Notes: generated from the letters alone by a model not told the origin. A stretch of 64,000 nucleotides of DNA from Clostridia bacterium (GCA_017625465.1 JAGAKS010000017.1:220946-284945), one strand, 5' to 3'; positions 47,096 to 57,073 are shown, numbered from the stretch's first letter. A program made the numbers and translations.

Positions 47096-47257
47096 GAAGG
47101 AAACTTTAATATAGCAAAATAATTTTCCCAATGAATGACCTATATTAAAAATTTCCTTCCGTACACAAAATACAAAAGTGAATAATATAGCAAATTTTTG
47201 AATTTGTGCTACTTCACTTTCGTTATATAATCAGAAGGAAAACCACCTCTGATTACC
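47096..47257 (-). ncRNA. Conserved structured leader RNA of the LRR operon (copy 1)
   Basis: In transcript order: an 8-bp hairpin closing a GGTGGTTTTCC loop (47228-47257), a variable-length AAAGTG/CACTTT hairpin, a conserved TGTGTACG linker, and a long final stem (GAAGGAAA...TTTCCTTC) enclosing a conserved TTCATTGGGAAAA-type loop (47096-47160). The copy at 50959 keeps all conserved stretches while the final stem changes A-T to G-C on both sides. The ribosome site follows within 15 bases. No known riboswitch recognised. Confidence 0.7.
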
Positions 47258-47314
47258 ATTTTACTTGACATATTTTTTCGTTAAAATACTATATTAACGA
47301 TTCAATCTAAATCT

Positions 47315-47343
47315 ATGATACATATAATTCTCTAAGATGTCAA
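47315..47343 (-). promoter_or_regulatory. Promoter of the LRR copy 1 operon
   Basis: Minus strand TTGACA, 17-base spacer, TATCAT. About 50 bases upstream of the leader structure. The intergenic stretch 47067-47650 otherwise holds only the leader, this promoter and two hairpins. Confidence 0.65.
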
Positions 47344-47488
47344 GGTTTTCATAATTAAAAATTTGTAACAATTTTTGAATGATATTTTTAATGCAATCAA
47401 ACCATATACATTAAGCATCTCTGAGATTACACGTATTTTATACTTTTCGTTAATATAGTATATATATGAAAATTTTATTAAAAACAAA

Positions 47489-47520
47489 GCGCGAAGCTCT
47501 CAACAACGAGAACTCCGCGC
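47489..47520 (-). terminator. GC-rich hairpin without an obvious gene
   Basis: A stem with GCGCG/CGCGC ends and two mismatches, loop AACAAC, followed by TTTGTTTTT on the minus strand. Its GC content differs sharply from the surroundings. It lies downstream of a clean terminator (47592), so what transcript it ends is unclear. A 22-codon ATG ORF runs through it but has no ribosome site. Possibly the end of a small RNA. Confidence 0.55.
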
Positions 47521-47591
47521 CTTATTTGTAGAAACTCCTAAAACATACAATCGCCAAAATCCAGCCATTATTTCAAAACAAAAAAAACATA

Positions 47592-47618
47592 AAGCTACAT
47601 TACAAAGTAATGTAGCTT
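47592..47618 (-). terminator. Terminator after the 47651 gene
   Basis: A 12-bp perfect stem AAGCTACATTAC/GTAATGTAGCTT with a 3-base loop and a minus-strand run of Us. 33 bases after the stop codon. Confidence 0.92.
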
Positions 47619-47650
47619 ATAAATATGAAAAGAATAACTCTTCAACTTTA

Positions 47651-47992
47651 CTATTCTGATGTTTCTTCAATCCATGTACTTCCCGTTATTGTATTTTCAT
47701 ACTCTTCTGTTGATAATTGATTTTCAACATATCCTGGATTATCAATATATATCTGTGTTTGCCATTCTTCCGTTACATTTGCTATAACTTCACCATTATT
47801 GTCATTATACACTTGATAATATTTTTCTCCTGTTTTTTCATCTGTTTCTTCTTTATAACTTACAGAAAAACCATTTTCTTCATTATTTCTATTAAAATCA
47901 TCATTTTTGTTTTTTGGTATGATAGCAAACACGATACATATTAGTATCAAAATAACAGTTATAAATATAATTAAATTCTTATTTTCCATCAT
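47651..47992 (-). CDS. Small membrane-anchored protein, partner of the LRR protein (copy 2)
   Basis: 113 residues, paralogue of the 43753 product: helix at about 6-25, then KYYQVYNDNNGEVIANVTEEWQTQIYIDNPGYVEN. Two adjacent ATG codons (47992, 47989) follow AGGAG. It starts 6 bases after the LRR copy 2 stop. Confidence 0.8.
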   Translation of the reverse strand: MMENKNLIIFITVILILICIVFAIIPKNKNDDFNRNNEENGFSVSYKEETDEKTGEKYYQVYNDNNGEVIANVTEEWQTQIYIDNPGYVENQLSTEEYENTITGSTWIEETSE

Positions 47993-47998
47993 ATTCTC

Positions 47999-50927
47999 CT
48001 AAAATCCTGATTTTTTACTCCAAGTTAAATCTAATAATATTTCAGTATCATCAAAACTATTACCAGAAATATATAATTCTTTTAACTTGCCTTTCTTTAT
48101 TTGATTTAAATCATATAAAATATCCATAACTTCATAACCAATAGATTGTCCATTCTCATTTTTATAATATGAAATATCTGTTAACAAATTATTTTCTAGA
48201 TTAAGACTTTCTAACTTACTTAAATTTCTCAATGGATATATATCGGTAATAGCATTATTATTTAACTTCAAAGTTTTCAAATTTGTCAAATTTGCTAATG
48301 CAGATAAATCTGAAACTTTTGAATTAACTAATTCTAAAGTAACCAAATTTTGACATCTATATAAATCTGAAATATCATATAATTCATTTAAGTTATTTAG
48401 CTTAATAGTAGTTAAATGAGATAAATTTCCTATACCAGTTATGTCCCTTTTTTCACTTATATCAGTATACTCATTATTAAGATTATCCGCAGTGTATCTA
48501 AAAGTTGTTAAATTTTCTAAATTACTTAAATAACTTAAATCTGCAAATCTAAAAGCTTGGTCAAAATGTATATATAATTCTCTCAAATTTGTTAATTGAG
48601 ACATACTTTGTAAACATTCCTTCCACTGTTCATTAGTGTGTCTTGCACAATTCCAAACAATTTCTATTTTAGTTGTTGACAATGAATTCTCAGAAAAAGT
48701 CGGTAAAGCACTTTGATCTTGATGAATTGCCTTTAATGTATTTGGATATACCATATTGCACAAATAACCAAAAATATTCACATATTCTATTTTTGTATTA
48801 CTTAAATCCAAAACTTTTGTCGTTCCTTCTGTTATCGAAGCAAAACCATAATAATTATAAAAATTTTTAAAATCAGCACTAGTACAATTTTCTAATTTTT
48901 TTAATAAATTCCAATTAGCTAATATAATACCAGAATATTTTCCACTCCAATATTTTACACCTGTTCTGCATCTATTCATTGTTGGCTGAATTGCTTCAAT
49001 ATTTGTATTTTCATTATTTAATACCAAAGTTTTAATTGCAGTAGCATAAGTATTTAAACTCGTTAAATCTGTTACTTTTGTTCCCCTCAAATCTAACTCT
49101 ATAAGTTTGGTTACTTTGTTTTGTCCAACAAAATCGATTGTTGTTAAATTACTTAAATTATATAATTGTAAATACTGTAAACTTGTACAAGTATTTAATA
49201 CACTATTCACTTCTTCATTAAATGTTGGTGATGTAGTCGTTGTTAATTTTACTCCATCATCTGTTGTTATGTTTAAAGAATATAATGATAAATGAGTTAA
49301 ATTTGTATTATTTTTAAGTTTCTCAAAATCACTTATTTTTATAGTTCCTGATAATTTTAAACATTTACTCGTATTAGAAATAATACTTAATCCATAATTT
49401 CCTGAAATAGAATAATTAGTTCCACATTGTGCAATTATTTGGCTTATACTTTCAATATTAACTAAACTAGTTATACCATCTAAATACAAAGTTTTTATTC
49501 CTATACAACTACTCAAATATTCTATTTGTTTTAATTTTTGATTAGAACGTAAATCTACATAGATTAAATTGGTATTTTTTCCTTCATCATCTTTATAAAT
49601 ATAACTTAACGCATCTGTTGCACTTATAGTATCAATTTCATTTTTACCCAAACTATAAGATTTACTCGTATTAGAATAAATTGATGGTGCTATCAAATAA
49701 TGTAAATTCCACATATTTTGTATTCCGTTTAAAGTTGTTAAAGCATTTTCTTCTAGCCTAATTGTATATACATTTATAAAATCAGATAAAGCTTCTATAC
49801 TTGTTAACTGTAAATTTTGTAAATACAAAAATTTAATAGCCTCTTTTGTTGTTTTACTAAAATTAGCTAATGAGCTTATATCAGTTATATCATACCTATT
49901 CGTAGCATATGAAGTAGTTGTTGTTTCTAAATATGATGCATGTCCAACAATTCCAAAATATTGTAATTTGCTAAATTCTGCATTAGCAATACCTTTGTCA
50001 GTACTTCCTAATCTTGCTATATCTGCATTCTTATCTGTTGGAGTTATTAAATATAATTTTTTTAAATTAGATAAACTATTTAAAGCAGAATAATCTTGAA
50101 CACTGCAATTAATAAATCTAATATCAATCAAACTTTCTAACGCTCCTTCTATTCCAATAAGATTTGGAATAGATATATTTTTAAAAACAACACTAGTTAT
50201 ATTAGGAAATTTTTTAAAATCTTGAAGTAATACAAGTTTTTCTGTAGTATCTATTGTTAAAGTTTTTATACTTTTTAAGCCTTGATTTGTTATTGGCGCA
50301 GTACCTCCATTTATTATTTGCGCTAATGTCGAATTTTCATCTGCATATACTATATCAGGACTATCTGCATTTAAATCTGATGTAGTTAACCCTAGCATAG
50401 AATCTATTCCACTTTGACAATAATAAGCTTTTAAATCTGAAGTTATACCATATACTCCTGTTAGTTTCCTATAATCTCTACTTTCTAAATTATCTGCACC
50501 TTTAATTTGATTTCTTATTTCTTCTGGTAATTCTTCTTTCTTTACTAAATATAATACTAAAGTTTGTGTTTCTCCTGTTTCGCTATTAGTATAGTTCTTC
50601 TTTAAGCAATATCCTTCTGATGTCGAAAAGAAGTAATTTTGATATCCATTTTTCATAATTGTTTCTAATGGCGTTTCTCCATCAATGTTTCCATCAATAG
50701 CACATGTTGCATATAATTGATTAAAATATTCTTCTAGATATGCACATGAATTTAAATATACTGCATCTGTTGCTTTACTTAATATTCCATTATCACCAAC
50801 TATTGCATTAATAGAAACACCAGCTAAAATAAGCATTACTATTATCGAAATAACTAAAGCTATTAAGGTTATTCCGCTTTGATTGATTTAATATCTTGTT
50901 GTCTAGTTTTTTCTTATGTTTCTTCAT
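47999..50927 (-). CDS. Pilin-like leucine-rich-repeat surface protein (copy 2), read through a +1 shift at CGG-A
   Basis: 975 residues. ATG at 50927 after GGGAGGG; MKKHKKKLDNKILNQSK, Gly at CGGA, then ITLIALVISIIVMLILAGVSINAIVGDNG. N-terminal 90 residues are almost identical to copy 1 while the repeats have diverged (LKTLKLNNNAITDIYPLRNLSKLESLNLENNLLTD), pointing to an old duplication with repeat diversification. Same operon partner and leader. Without the shift no protein with a pilin signal is made. Confidence 0.88.
50873..50876 (-). other. CGGA +1 recoding site in the pilin-like LRR gene (copy 2)
   Basis: Codon 18 of the ATG at 50927: TCA AAG CGG AAT AAC, same context as copy 1, supplying the glycine before ITLIALV. 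Confidence 0.8.
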
Positions 50928-50958
50928 ATCTTTTGTTTTCCCTCCCATTATTTTTTTT

Positions 50959-51088
50959 GAAGGGAATTTTTATATAGCAAAATAATTTTTCCCAATGAAT
51001 GAACTATATAAAATATTCCCTTCCGTACACAAAATTTAAAAGTGTTTATACACTTTTTTATAATCAGAAGGAAAACCACCTCTGATTA
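50959..51088 (-). ncRNA. Conserved structured leader RNA of the LRR operon (copy 2)
   Basis: Shares with the copy 1 leader the TAATCAGA/TCTGATTA hairpin with GGTGGTTTTCC loop, TGTGTACGGAAGG, and the closing stem GAAGGGAAT/ATTCCCTTC around TTCATTCATTGGGAAAAA. The middle hairpin is short (AAAGTG...CACTTTT). Upstream 51089-51248 is AT-rich, with a TTGTTA-like -35 but no convincing -10. This accounts for the gap 50928-51313. Confidence 0.7.
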
Positions 51089-51248
51089 TCATATATTTTT
51101 CCTAATATGTATATATGCATAACAAAATAAAATATTACACATTTTTACATTTTACGTACTTGGTACGCAAATATTTCTGTTTTTATTTTACCAATACGAT
51201 TGAAATAAGTCAATACAAAGTAGTAAAATATTTCTTTTTAAAATATAT

Positions 51249-51289
51249 AAAAGACATACCCTTTTTCTATGAAAAATAGTATGTCTTTT
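51249..51289 (-). terminator. Terminator after the HTH regulator
   Basis: An 11-bp perfect stem AAAAGACATAC/GTATGTCTTTT with a 19-base loop, 24 bases after the stop at 51314. Confidence 0.75.
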
Positions 51290-51313
51290 AGTATATATTT
51301 TATTAATTTTATT

Positions 51314-51637
51314 TTACGAATTAAAGAATGAAATTAAATGCTCTATTGTTCTTTTATCTTCACTTTTTAAGCTTTGAAATCCTGTAATTTCATAATTTAC
51401 AGAATCATTTATTTTTATATCTAAGTATTCAGCAAAAATTTCATCCATGCCAATATTAAACAAATTACAAATATTGATTAGTACCTCATACGAAGGATTT
51501 GAACGATTTTGTTCAATATCGCTAATATATCTAGTTGAGCAATCTATTTCTTCTGCCAATCTTTCTTGAGTATATCCAAAACTTTTTCTAATCTTTTGTA
51601 TATTCTTACCAATTTTAATACTGCTTACCTTCTTCAT
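51314..51637 (-). CDS. XRE-family HTH transcriptional regulator
   Basis: 107 residues. Helix-turn-helix at about 8-62: IGKNIQKIRKSFGYTQERLAEEIDCSTRYISDIEQNRSNPSYEVLINICNLF, with the C-terminal ~40 residues forming a short helical region. Single gene with AGGAG ahead. Targets are unknown; it is not divergent from any toxin gene. Confidence 0.88.
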   Translation of the reverse strand: MKKVSSIKIGKNIQKIRKSFGYTQERLAEEIDCSTRYISDIEQNRSNPSYEVLINICNLFNIGMDEIFAEYLDIKINDSVNYEITGFQSLKSEDKRTIEHLISFFNS

Positions 51638-51752
51638 TTATTTCTCCTAAATAATATAAAATTTCTTACCATTTATTATATTATCAAAGTAAAATTATAC
51701 ATATAACGAAGTGGTTGCGTATATTGTACACTTTTATTTCTTGACAAAAAGT

Positions 51753-51825
51753 AAGACCATCTAAAATTTAAAACTTATCCAAAAAGCTCTCTTCTTTTTG
51801 GGTTTGTCGTTTTTTAGACGGTCTT
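51753..51825 (-). terminator. Long hairpin terminator after deoD
   Basis: A 14-bp stem with one mismatch (51753-51766 with 51812-51825) encloses a smaller CCAAAAAG/CTTTTTGG hairpin. It begins 7 bases after the deoD stop. Confidence 0.75.
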
Positions 51826-51831
51826 ATACAC

Positions 51832-52551
51832 TTATATTTTTATTGCACTTTCTAAAGCTAATTTAATCATATCATTTAAAGCTTCTTGTCTTTGTTCTAC
51901 TGTAATTGAAGCTTGTTTATAATTTGAATCAGCAACAGTAACTAAACAAGCAGCTTTTTTGTTTAATTGTTTTGCAGTAAAGAACAAGGCAAACGCTTCC
52001 ATTTCAGAACCTAAAACTTTTTCTTCTTCTGGTAATCTTTCAATTACTGCTTGAGGGTTATCTAAATATGGATCAAAATATTCTGTACATGCTATATTAG
52101 CTCTAATGCATTTTAAATTATTTTCTTTTGCTGTATCTGCAATTAAATCATTAATATCTTTACTTGCATTTACTGCATGACATTCTGTTCCTGTCATTGC
52201 TTTTGCAAAATTGCCTTCTGTATAGCTTCTTTCTATTAAAACTACATCTAACAAATCTAAATCTGGTTTATATGCTCCGCATGAGCCAATTCTAATAATT
52301 GTTTCTACGCCATAAAATTTATATAATTCATAGCAATAGATTCCCATACTTGGCATACCCATTCCAGAAGCCATAACAGTAATTTCTTTTTCTTTATATT
52401 TACCAGTATATGCGTATATATTTCTTACACTGCTTACCAATTTATAGTCTTCTAAAAAATTTTCTGCAATGTATTTAGCACGAAGTGGATCTCCTGGCAT
52501 TAAAACCACTTTTGCAATCTCGCCTTCTTTTGCTTCGTTATGAAGTGCCAT
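51832..52551 (-). CDS. deoD: Purine-nucleoside phosphorylase DeoD
   Basis: 239 residues. Motifs VLMPGDPLRAKYIAENFL, VMASGMGMPSMGIYCYEL, IRIGSCGAYKPDLDL, GSEMEAFALF and the catalytic Asp in TVADSN. Trimeric/hexameric enzyme cleaving purine nucleosides. 11 bases after the WG-repeat-like gene, so perhaps one transcript. Confidence 0.95.
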   Translation of the reverse strand: MALHNEAKEGEIAKVVLMPGDPLRAKYIAENFLEDYKLVSSVRNIYAYTGKYKEKEITVMASGMGMPSMGIYCYELYKFYGVETIIRIGSCGAYKPDLDLLDVVLIERSYTEGNFAKAMTGTECHAVNASKDINDLIADTAKENNLKCIRANIACTEYFDPYLDNPQAVIERLPEEEKVLGSEMEAFALFFTAKQLNKKAACLVTVADSNYKQASITVEQRQEALNDMIKLALESAIKI

Positions 52552-52562
52552 AATCTTTCCTC

Positions 52563-53756
52563 CTATTTACTAACATCTTTAGTTATTACTAACTCTGTTC
52601 CATCTGTTCTTACATAAATTTCGTTATCTTTTATTGCATAACCATTTGTAAAATATGTAATAGATGAGTTTGCTTCAAAAAGCTTTTCACCTTTTTCGTT
52701 TATAACTTCAATTTTAGTTGGTGAAATTGAGCTTTCGGATAATACTTCTACTCTATATGTCTTACCAGTAAGTGTATCACAAACGGCTCCAAATCTTGGT
52801 TCAAACATTATTTTTCCTTTTGTATCAATAACTGTATATTTTAAACCTTCTTCTGTTTGCATTACAATTCCAGCATATCCATCAATAAATCTAGGACTAT
52901 TTACTACATTTAAACTAGTAACATCTAAAATTTCTTTACCATTTATATCGTTAAAAACTTTTCTTCCGTCTGTAAGTTCACAATAAATTGTTCCTTCTGT
53001 CCATTCTCCAGCCTTTGCAATATTTTTCATAGAAACTCTTTCATGCTCACCGCTCTTATCTATTAAATATATATCTGTTCCTTTTCTATACATTGCAATT
53101 TGGTCATCATAGAATAAAAATTCATCAACATTCTCTACTACAACGTCTATTCTAGAAAAGTACAATTTATCTCCTTTTTCATTTGTTAAAACTCCGCCAT
53201 CAATTCCTTTTGTAAATTCTGTTAAATACTTATTTTCTGAGCTTGGAGCTTTACACCATCCTAAAGAAGAATCAATTAATCCATATCCTACTTTTTCTTC
53301 ACCATTTTCTGTAACTTTTTGTGTTGCTACTACTAAATTTGCGTGAAAATCGTTTGTTAAAATTTCATCACACACATAGCTATACTCGCAAAGTTTCAAA
53401 TTTCCTGCTCTATCTATTATAGATTTTATTCCATTTTCATCTTTTACCATTGCATATATAGAATTACAAAAATCTGTAACTTCTGTATATCCCTTATCTA
53501 ATACAATTTCTGCATAACCATCTATATTTACGCATACCCAATTATCGCCATATTTACTCCATGCAAGTGCATATGTGAATTCGCCTTTATCTGTTGTTTT
53601 AATTTCTTCTCTCGCACTCTCTTCTTCTACTACTGTTATTGGTTCAAACCAATCCATATTTCTACCTAAGGTTCTATATAAAGACAAACCTGCCCATATT
53701 ACAAAAAGTAGCACACATATTATTATTGTTTTTACTTTATTATTCATTTTAGCCAT
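52563..53756 (-). CDS. Membrane-anchored WG-repeat-like protein
   Basis: 397 residues, ATG at 53756 after AGGAGG. N-terminal helix (about 9-27) and an extracytoplasmic beta-propeller-like region with repeats of the form YALAWSKYGDNWVCVNIDGYAEIVLDKGYTEV, VGYGLIDSSLGW, YTVIDTKGKIMFEP. Repeats are degenerate compared with the 58320 protein. Role unknown; neighbours suggest only co-transcription with deoD. Confidence 0.7.
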   Translation of the reverse strand: MAKMNNKVKTIIICVLLFVIWAGLSLYRTLGRNMDWFEPITVVEEESAREEIKTTDKGEFTYALAWSKYGDNWVCVNIDGYAEIVLDKGYTEVTDFCNSIYAMVKDENGIKSIIDRAGNLKLCEYSYVCDEILTNDFHANLVVATQKVTENGEEKVGYGLIDSSLGWCKAPSSENKYLTEFTKGIDGGVLTNEKGDKLYFSRIDVVVENVDEFLFYDDQIAMYRKGTDIYLIDKSGEHERVSMKNIAKAGEWTEGTIYCELTDGRKVFNDINGKEILDVTSLNVVNSPRFIDGYAGIVMQTEEGLKYTVIDTKGKIMFEPRFGAVCDTLTGKTYRVEVLSESSISPTKIEVINEKGEKLFEANSSITYFTNGYAIKDNEIYVRTDGTELVITKDVSK

Positions 53757-53825
53757 ATTTTCCTCCTAAAAAATCAACTTTATTATACATTTTTTACCCC
53801 TCTATGTCAATGCGGAAAAGATGAA

Positions 53826-53862
53826 AAAGACATATCTTCAAAATTATTAAAGATATGTCTTT
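53826..53862 (-). terminator. Terminator after spo0A
   Basis: A 13-bp perfect stem AAAGACATATCTT/AAGATATGTCTTT, 7 bases after the spo0A stop at 53869, with an A-run upstream (Us on the minus transcript). Confidence 0.9.
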
Positions 53863-53868
53863 ACTAGT

Positions 53869-54666
53869 CTATGCAGTTGTTTTAAGTTCTAATCTTAACT
53901 TATCAGCAATCATGGCGATAAATTCGCTATTTGTAGGCTTTCCTTTATTAGCATTTACAGTATAGCCAAAGATGCTTTCTACAACATCTAATTGTCCTCT
54001 ATTCCATGCAACTTCGATTGCGTGTCTTATAGCTCTTTCTACTCTTGATGCTGTTGTTTTATATTTTTTTGCTAAATCAGGATATAATTGTTTTGTTATC
54101 TGATTTATAACATCTATATTTTCTACTACCATTATTATTCCATCTCTTAAATATTGATAACCTTTGATATGTGCTGGAACTCCAACTTCATGAATAATGT
54201 TTGTTACCATAGCTTCTAAATTTGGTTTTACGTTTTGATTTGTGTTTATATAATTTAATTTGTTTGAAAAGCAATTGTTTTTGGGTAAAATTTCTTCTGT
54301 TAGTTCTCTAATTCTCTTTACCAACATCTTCATTTCGAAAGGTTTCACTATGTAATACTGTGCTCCTAAGCTTAGTGCACGTGTTGTTATTTTATCTTGA
54401 CCGACAGCTGAAACCATTATACACAATGGTACTTGAATATTCTCTTCCTTCAATTTTTCTAATACGCCAATTCCATCCAAATTTAGCATTATTATATCCA
54501 ATAATAATACATCAGGTTTTAATTCTCTTATTTTTTCTACAGCTTCTAATCCATCTTTTGCATTTCCTACAACTTCAAAGTCCTCCTCTCTAGCTAAATA
54601 GTCAATTAATGTTGTTACAAAATCTTGATTGTCGTCAGCGATAAAAATTTTAAGTTTCTCTTTCAA
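53869..54666 (-). CDS. spo0A: Sporulation master regulator Spo0A
   Basis: 265 residues from a TTG start 8 bases after AAGGAGG. Receiver domain with IADDNQDFV (acidic pocket), phospho-acceptor in [14 protein letters not shown], conserved MVSAVGQD and KPFEMK. Effector domain with [37 protein letters not shown] (recognition helix) and [18 protein letters not shown]. Full-length, so the organism or its lineage is spore-forming. No spoIVB upstream. Confidence 0.97.
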   Translation of the reverse strand: MKEKLKIFIADDNQDFVTTLIDYLAREEDFEVVGNAKDGLEAVEKIRELKPDVLLLDIIMLNLDGIGVLEKLKEENIQVPLCIMVSAVGQDKITTRALSLGAQYYIVKPFEMKMLVKRIRELTEEILPKNNCFSNKLNYINTNQNVKPNLEAMVTNIIHEVGVPAHIKGYQYLRDGIIMVVENIDVINQITKQLYPDLAKKYKTTASRVERAIRHAIEVAWNRGQLDVVESIFGYTVNANKGKPTNSEFIAMIADKLRLELKTTA

Positions 54667-54707
54667 AATACTTCCTCCTTCGTTTTTATATTTTTAACAC
54701 AGGAACG

Positions 54708-54736
54708 ATTATAATATTTTAAAATCCAAAATGCAA
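54708..54736 (-). promoter_or_regulatory. Promoter of spo0A
   Basis: Minus strand TTGCAT, 17-base spacer, TATAAT; about 45 bases upstream of the TTG start. No clear 0A box (TGTCGAA) was seen. Confidence 0.7.
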
Positions 54737-54772
54737 GATATAAACTACATTTTGGATAACTTTCGTGCTTTA

Positions 54773-55408
54773 TTATTTGACAAAATTCGACATTTCGATA
54801 AATGCTTTTTTTATAATTTCAGCATTTATTATTTTAAAACTCAAATTTTTGATATTATCTTCTATTTTTTGATATTTTTCTTTCGATATTTCTACGTTTA
54901 TTTCAACATTTTCTGCATAAACAAAATCTACTATTTTTATATTTTCTTGTTTAAAATAATATTTTATTTTTTCTAATTCATCATAAGCTACTGTATATTT
55001 TGCATTAATCCCATAATCTTTTTCTACTATTTTAGCTATTTCCAAAGCTTTTTTTGTAGCTTCACTATATGCTCTAACTAGTCCACCTGTTCCAAGCAAA
55101 ATTCCGCCAAAATATCTAGTAACTACTACTAATATATTTGATAAATTTTGTGCTTTTAAAATTGCAAGCATTGGAGAACCAGCTGTTCCAGACGGCTCTC
55201 CATCATCACTAAATCTATCAATATTTCCGTCTTCAGTATATACACTAAAAGCAAAACAATTATGTCTAGCATCATAATATTTTTTCTTGATTTCTTTAAT
55301 TTTTTCTTCTGCCTCTTCTACACTTTCAACATAAAATATATTAGCTATGAATTTTGACTTTTTTTCTACTATTTCACTACTTATATTTTCTGATATTGTT
55401 TTAAACAT
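54773..55408 (-). CDS. yigZ: YigZ/IMPACT family protein
   Basis: 211 residues. N-terminal UPF0029 signature: SKFIANIFYVESVEEAEEKIKEIKKKYYDARHNCFAF, DGEPSGTAGSPML, RYFGGILLGTGGLVRAYSEA, then a C-terminal ferredoxin-like domain. Function is not established, possibly linked to translation as with eukaryotic IMPACT. Confidence 0.93.
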   Translation of the reverse strand: MFKTISENISSEIVEKKSKFIANIFYVESVEEAEEKIKEIKKKYYDARHNCFAFSVYTEDGNIDRFSDDGEPSGTAGSPMLAILKAQNLSNILVVVTRYFGGILLGTGGLVRAYSEATKKALEIAKIVEKDYGINAKYTVAYDELEKIKYYFKQENIKIVDFVYAENVEINVEISKEKYQKIEDNIKNLSFKIINAEIIKKAFIEMSNFVK

Positions 55409-55423
55409 ACATACTCCCTGACT

Positions 55424-57073
55424 TTATTTTTGAAGTAAATATCCTTCTATTCTAACATATTCTATTGAATCTGTTGAAACTTCATATCTTGTTGACAATT
55501 CTGTTAAATACAAATCTAAGTTATCATTAATTTTAATAACAGGATTTTCTTCAAATACTCTATCTAATGTTGCATCACTAATTTTTTTAGCTTCTATCAT
55601 TTGTATTACATATTCTTCTATATCCACAGAAAATTCAAGTTCTGTATCATCACTATCTATTATAGTGTCATTATTATAGCTATAAGGAAGTTCATATATT
55701 CTACTATATTTTGATATATCAAAATTATCTAATTTTTTATCTACATTAACATATATTTCTTTTTGCTCTTCATTATCCTCTGTAGTATTATAAGAATATC
55801 TATAAGTGTTATATGATGACAATTTTTCTTTTTCAATTTGTGTTAAAGAAGAATTGATATATTTTTCATCATCTTCAATATATTGATATGCTCCAGCAAA
55901 TTTTTTCTTATCTGTTTCACTTAAATTATCAAATTCTACACCATTTGCAACATATTTATCTACAATACTTTTTTGACTTAATTTTGGAAGTGTATCAAAA
56001 TTAAATGGTGTTATTGTTACTATAACACTTATAACAATAGTGGCTGGTATAATTTCCCTTAAATGTACACTATTTTTTGTAATAGCTAAAGCAATTGCTA
56101 TAATTTCATATACTATAAGAACTACACCCATATATCTAGAATCGGTTAATCCGTAACTATTAATTCTAATTCCCATTGCATAAATTTGTAAAAATATAAA
56201 TGGAATATATAAATATGGTATTAACTTATTTACTTTATATAAAAATGTATCTTTTTCTCCATAATTTTTATTAATAACATATACTGGAAAAGCACATACA
56301 AATATCATAGACAAAATACTAAACAATTCATTTTTTGGAACTTCAGTAATGAACAATATTTTTATAATATAAATATAAACAATTGCCATTGCTAAACCGA
56401 TTAATGGAAGTAATACTCTTGAAAATACTGCTTTATTAAATTTTGTATCTTCTGCCTCTTTATCTGTAAAAGAATTTATTACAACTGGCACATAATAAAA
56501 ACCAGCAAACAAACAAAGTATTTTTGTAACTATACTAAAACTTAATGAATCTAAAATTAAAACTGTAAATATTCCATAAAGTATTAAAAAGCCTATTGAA
56601 ATAATTCCAAAAATTATAGATACTCTTTTTAAATTTAAAATTAAATTTAAAATATATTTTTCAAATTTTAATTTGCTTCTTCTTACCAAAGTATATACTG
56701 TTCCTAAAAAGCAAAGTATAGCATATTCGCCAACCCAACGAGCTAATATTTCTTCGCTAATAAAATCACTTTTTATAATTCTATCAATTACAAAAGCTAT
56801 AACAAAGCTAGCTACATAGCCTATAACTCTTCTTACATCTTTTTTATTTTCAAAAAATGCTTCAACAAACCATGCACCAATTGCTGTATATGAACCTATA
56901 AATACAATATGCCCAATTAGTTCATCAATCTCTTTTGAAAAATCTGTATCAATAACGAGAAATGTAATAATTAAAGTAAGTATAAAAACAATAATTGTTG
57001 TTATTGGAAATCTTTCCAAAGTTTCTTTAACTGCATTAATCATTCCTGAAAATAATTTTTTAATCTTATTCAT
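55424..57073 (-). CDS. DUF4153 multi-membrane protein
   Basis: 549 residues with about eleven hydrophobic helices (to about residue 355) and a long extracellular C-terminal domain ending TELSTRYEVSTDSIEYVRIEGYLLQK. The motif NSYGLTDSRYMGVVL near residue 313 is typical of DUF4153. Function unknown. The start overlaps the stop of the flavoprotein gene by 8 bases. Confidence 0.8.
   Translation of the reverse strand: MNKIKKLFSGMINAVKETLERFPITTIIVFILTLIITFLVIDTDFSKEIDELIGHIVFIGSYTAIGAWFVEAFFENKKDVRRVIGYVASFVIAFVIDRIIKSDFISEEILARWVGEYAILCFLGTVYTLVRRSKLKFEKYILNLILNLKRVSIIFGIISIGFLILYGIFTVLILDSLSFSIVTKILCLFAGFYYVPVVINSFTDKEAEDTKFNKAVFSRVLLPLIGLAMAIVYIYIIKILFITEVPKNELFSILSMIFVCAFPVYVINKNYGEKDTFLYKVNKLIPYLYIPFIFLQIYAMGIRINSYGLTDSRYMGVVLIVYEIIAIALAITKNSVHLREIIPATIVISVIVTITPFNFDTLPKLSQKSIVDKYVANGVEFDNLSETDKKKFAGAYQYIEDDEKYINSSLTQIEKEKLSSYNTYRYSYNTTEDNEEQKEIYVNVDKKLDNFDISKYSRIYELPYSYNNDTIIDSDDTELEFSVDIEEYVIQMIEAKKISDATLDRVFEENPVIKINDNLDLYLTELSTRYEVSTDSIEYVRIEGYLLQK

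Noticed and set aside
47524..47592. 22-codon ORF ending in a GC-rich hairpin as a gene
   Set aside because: No ribosome site, no recognised family, and it overlaps a hairpin with terminator character.
47096..51088. Known c-di-GMP, THF or other riboswitch for the LRR leaders
   Set aside because: None of the conserved segments of those classes that I know was seen; left as an unidentified structured leader.
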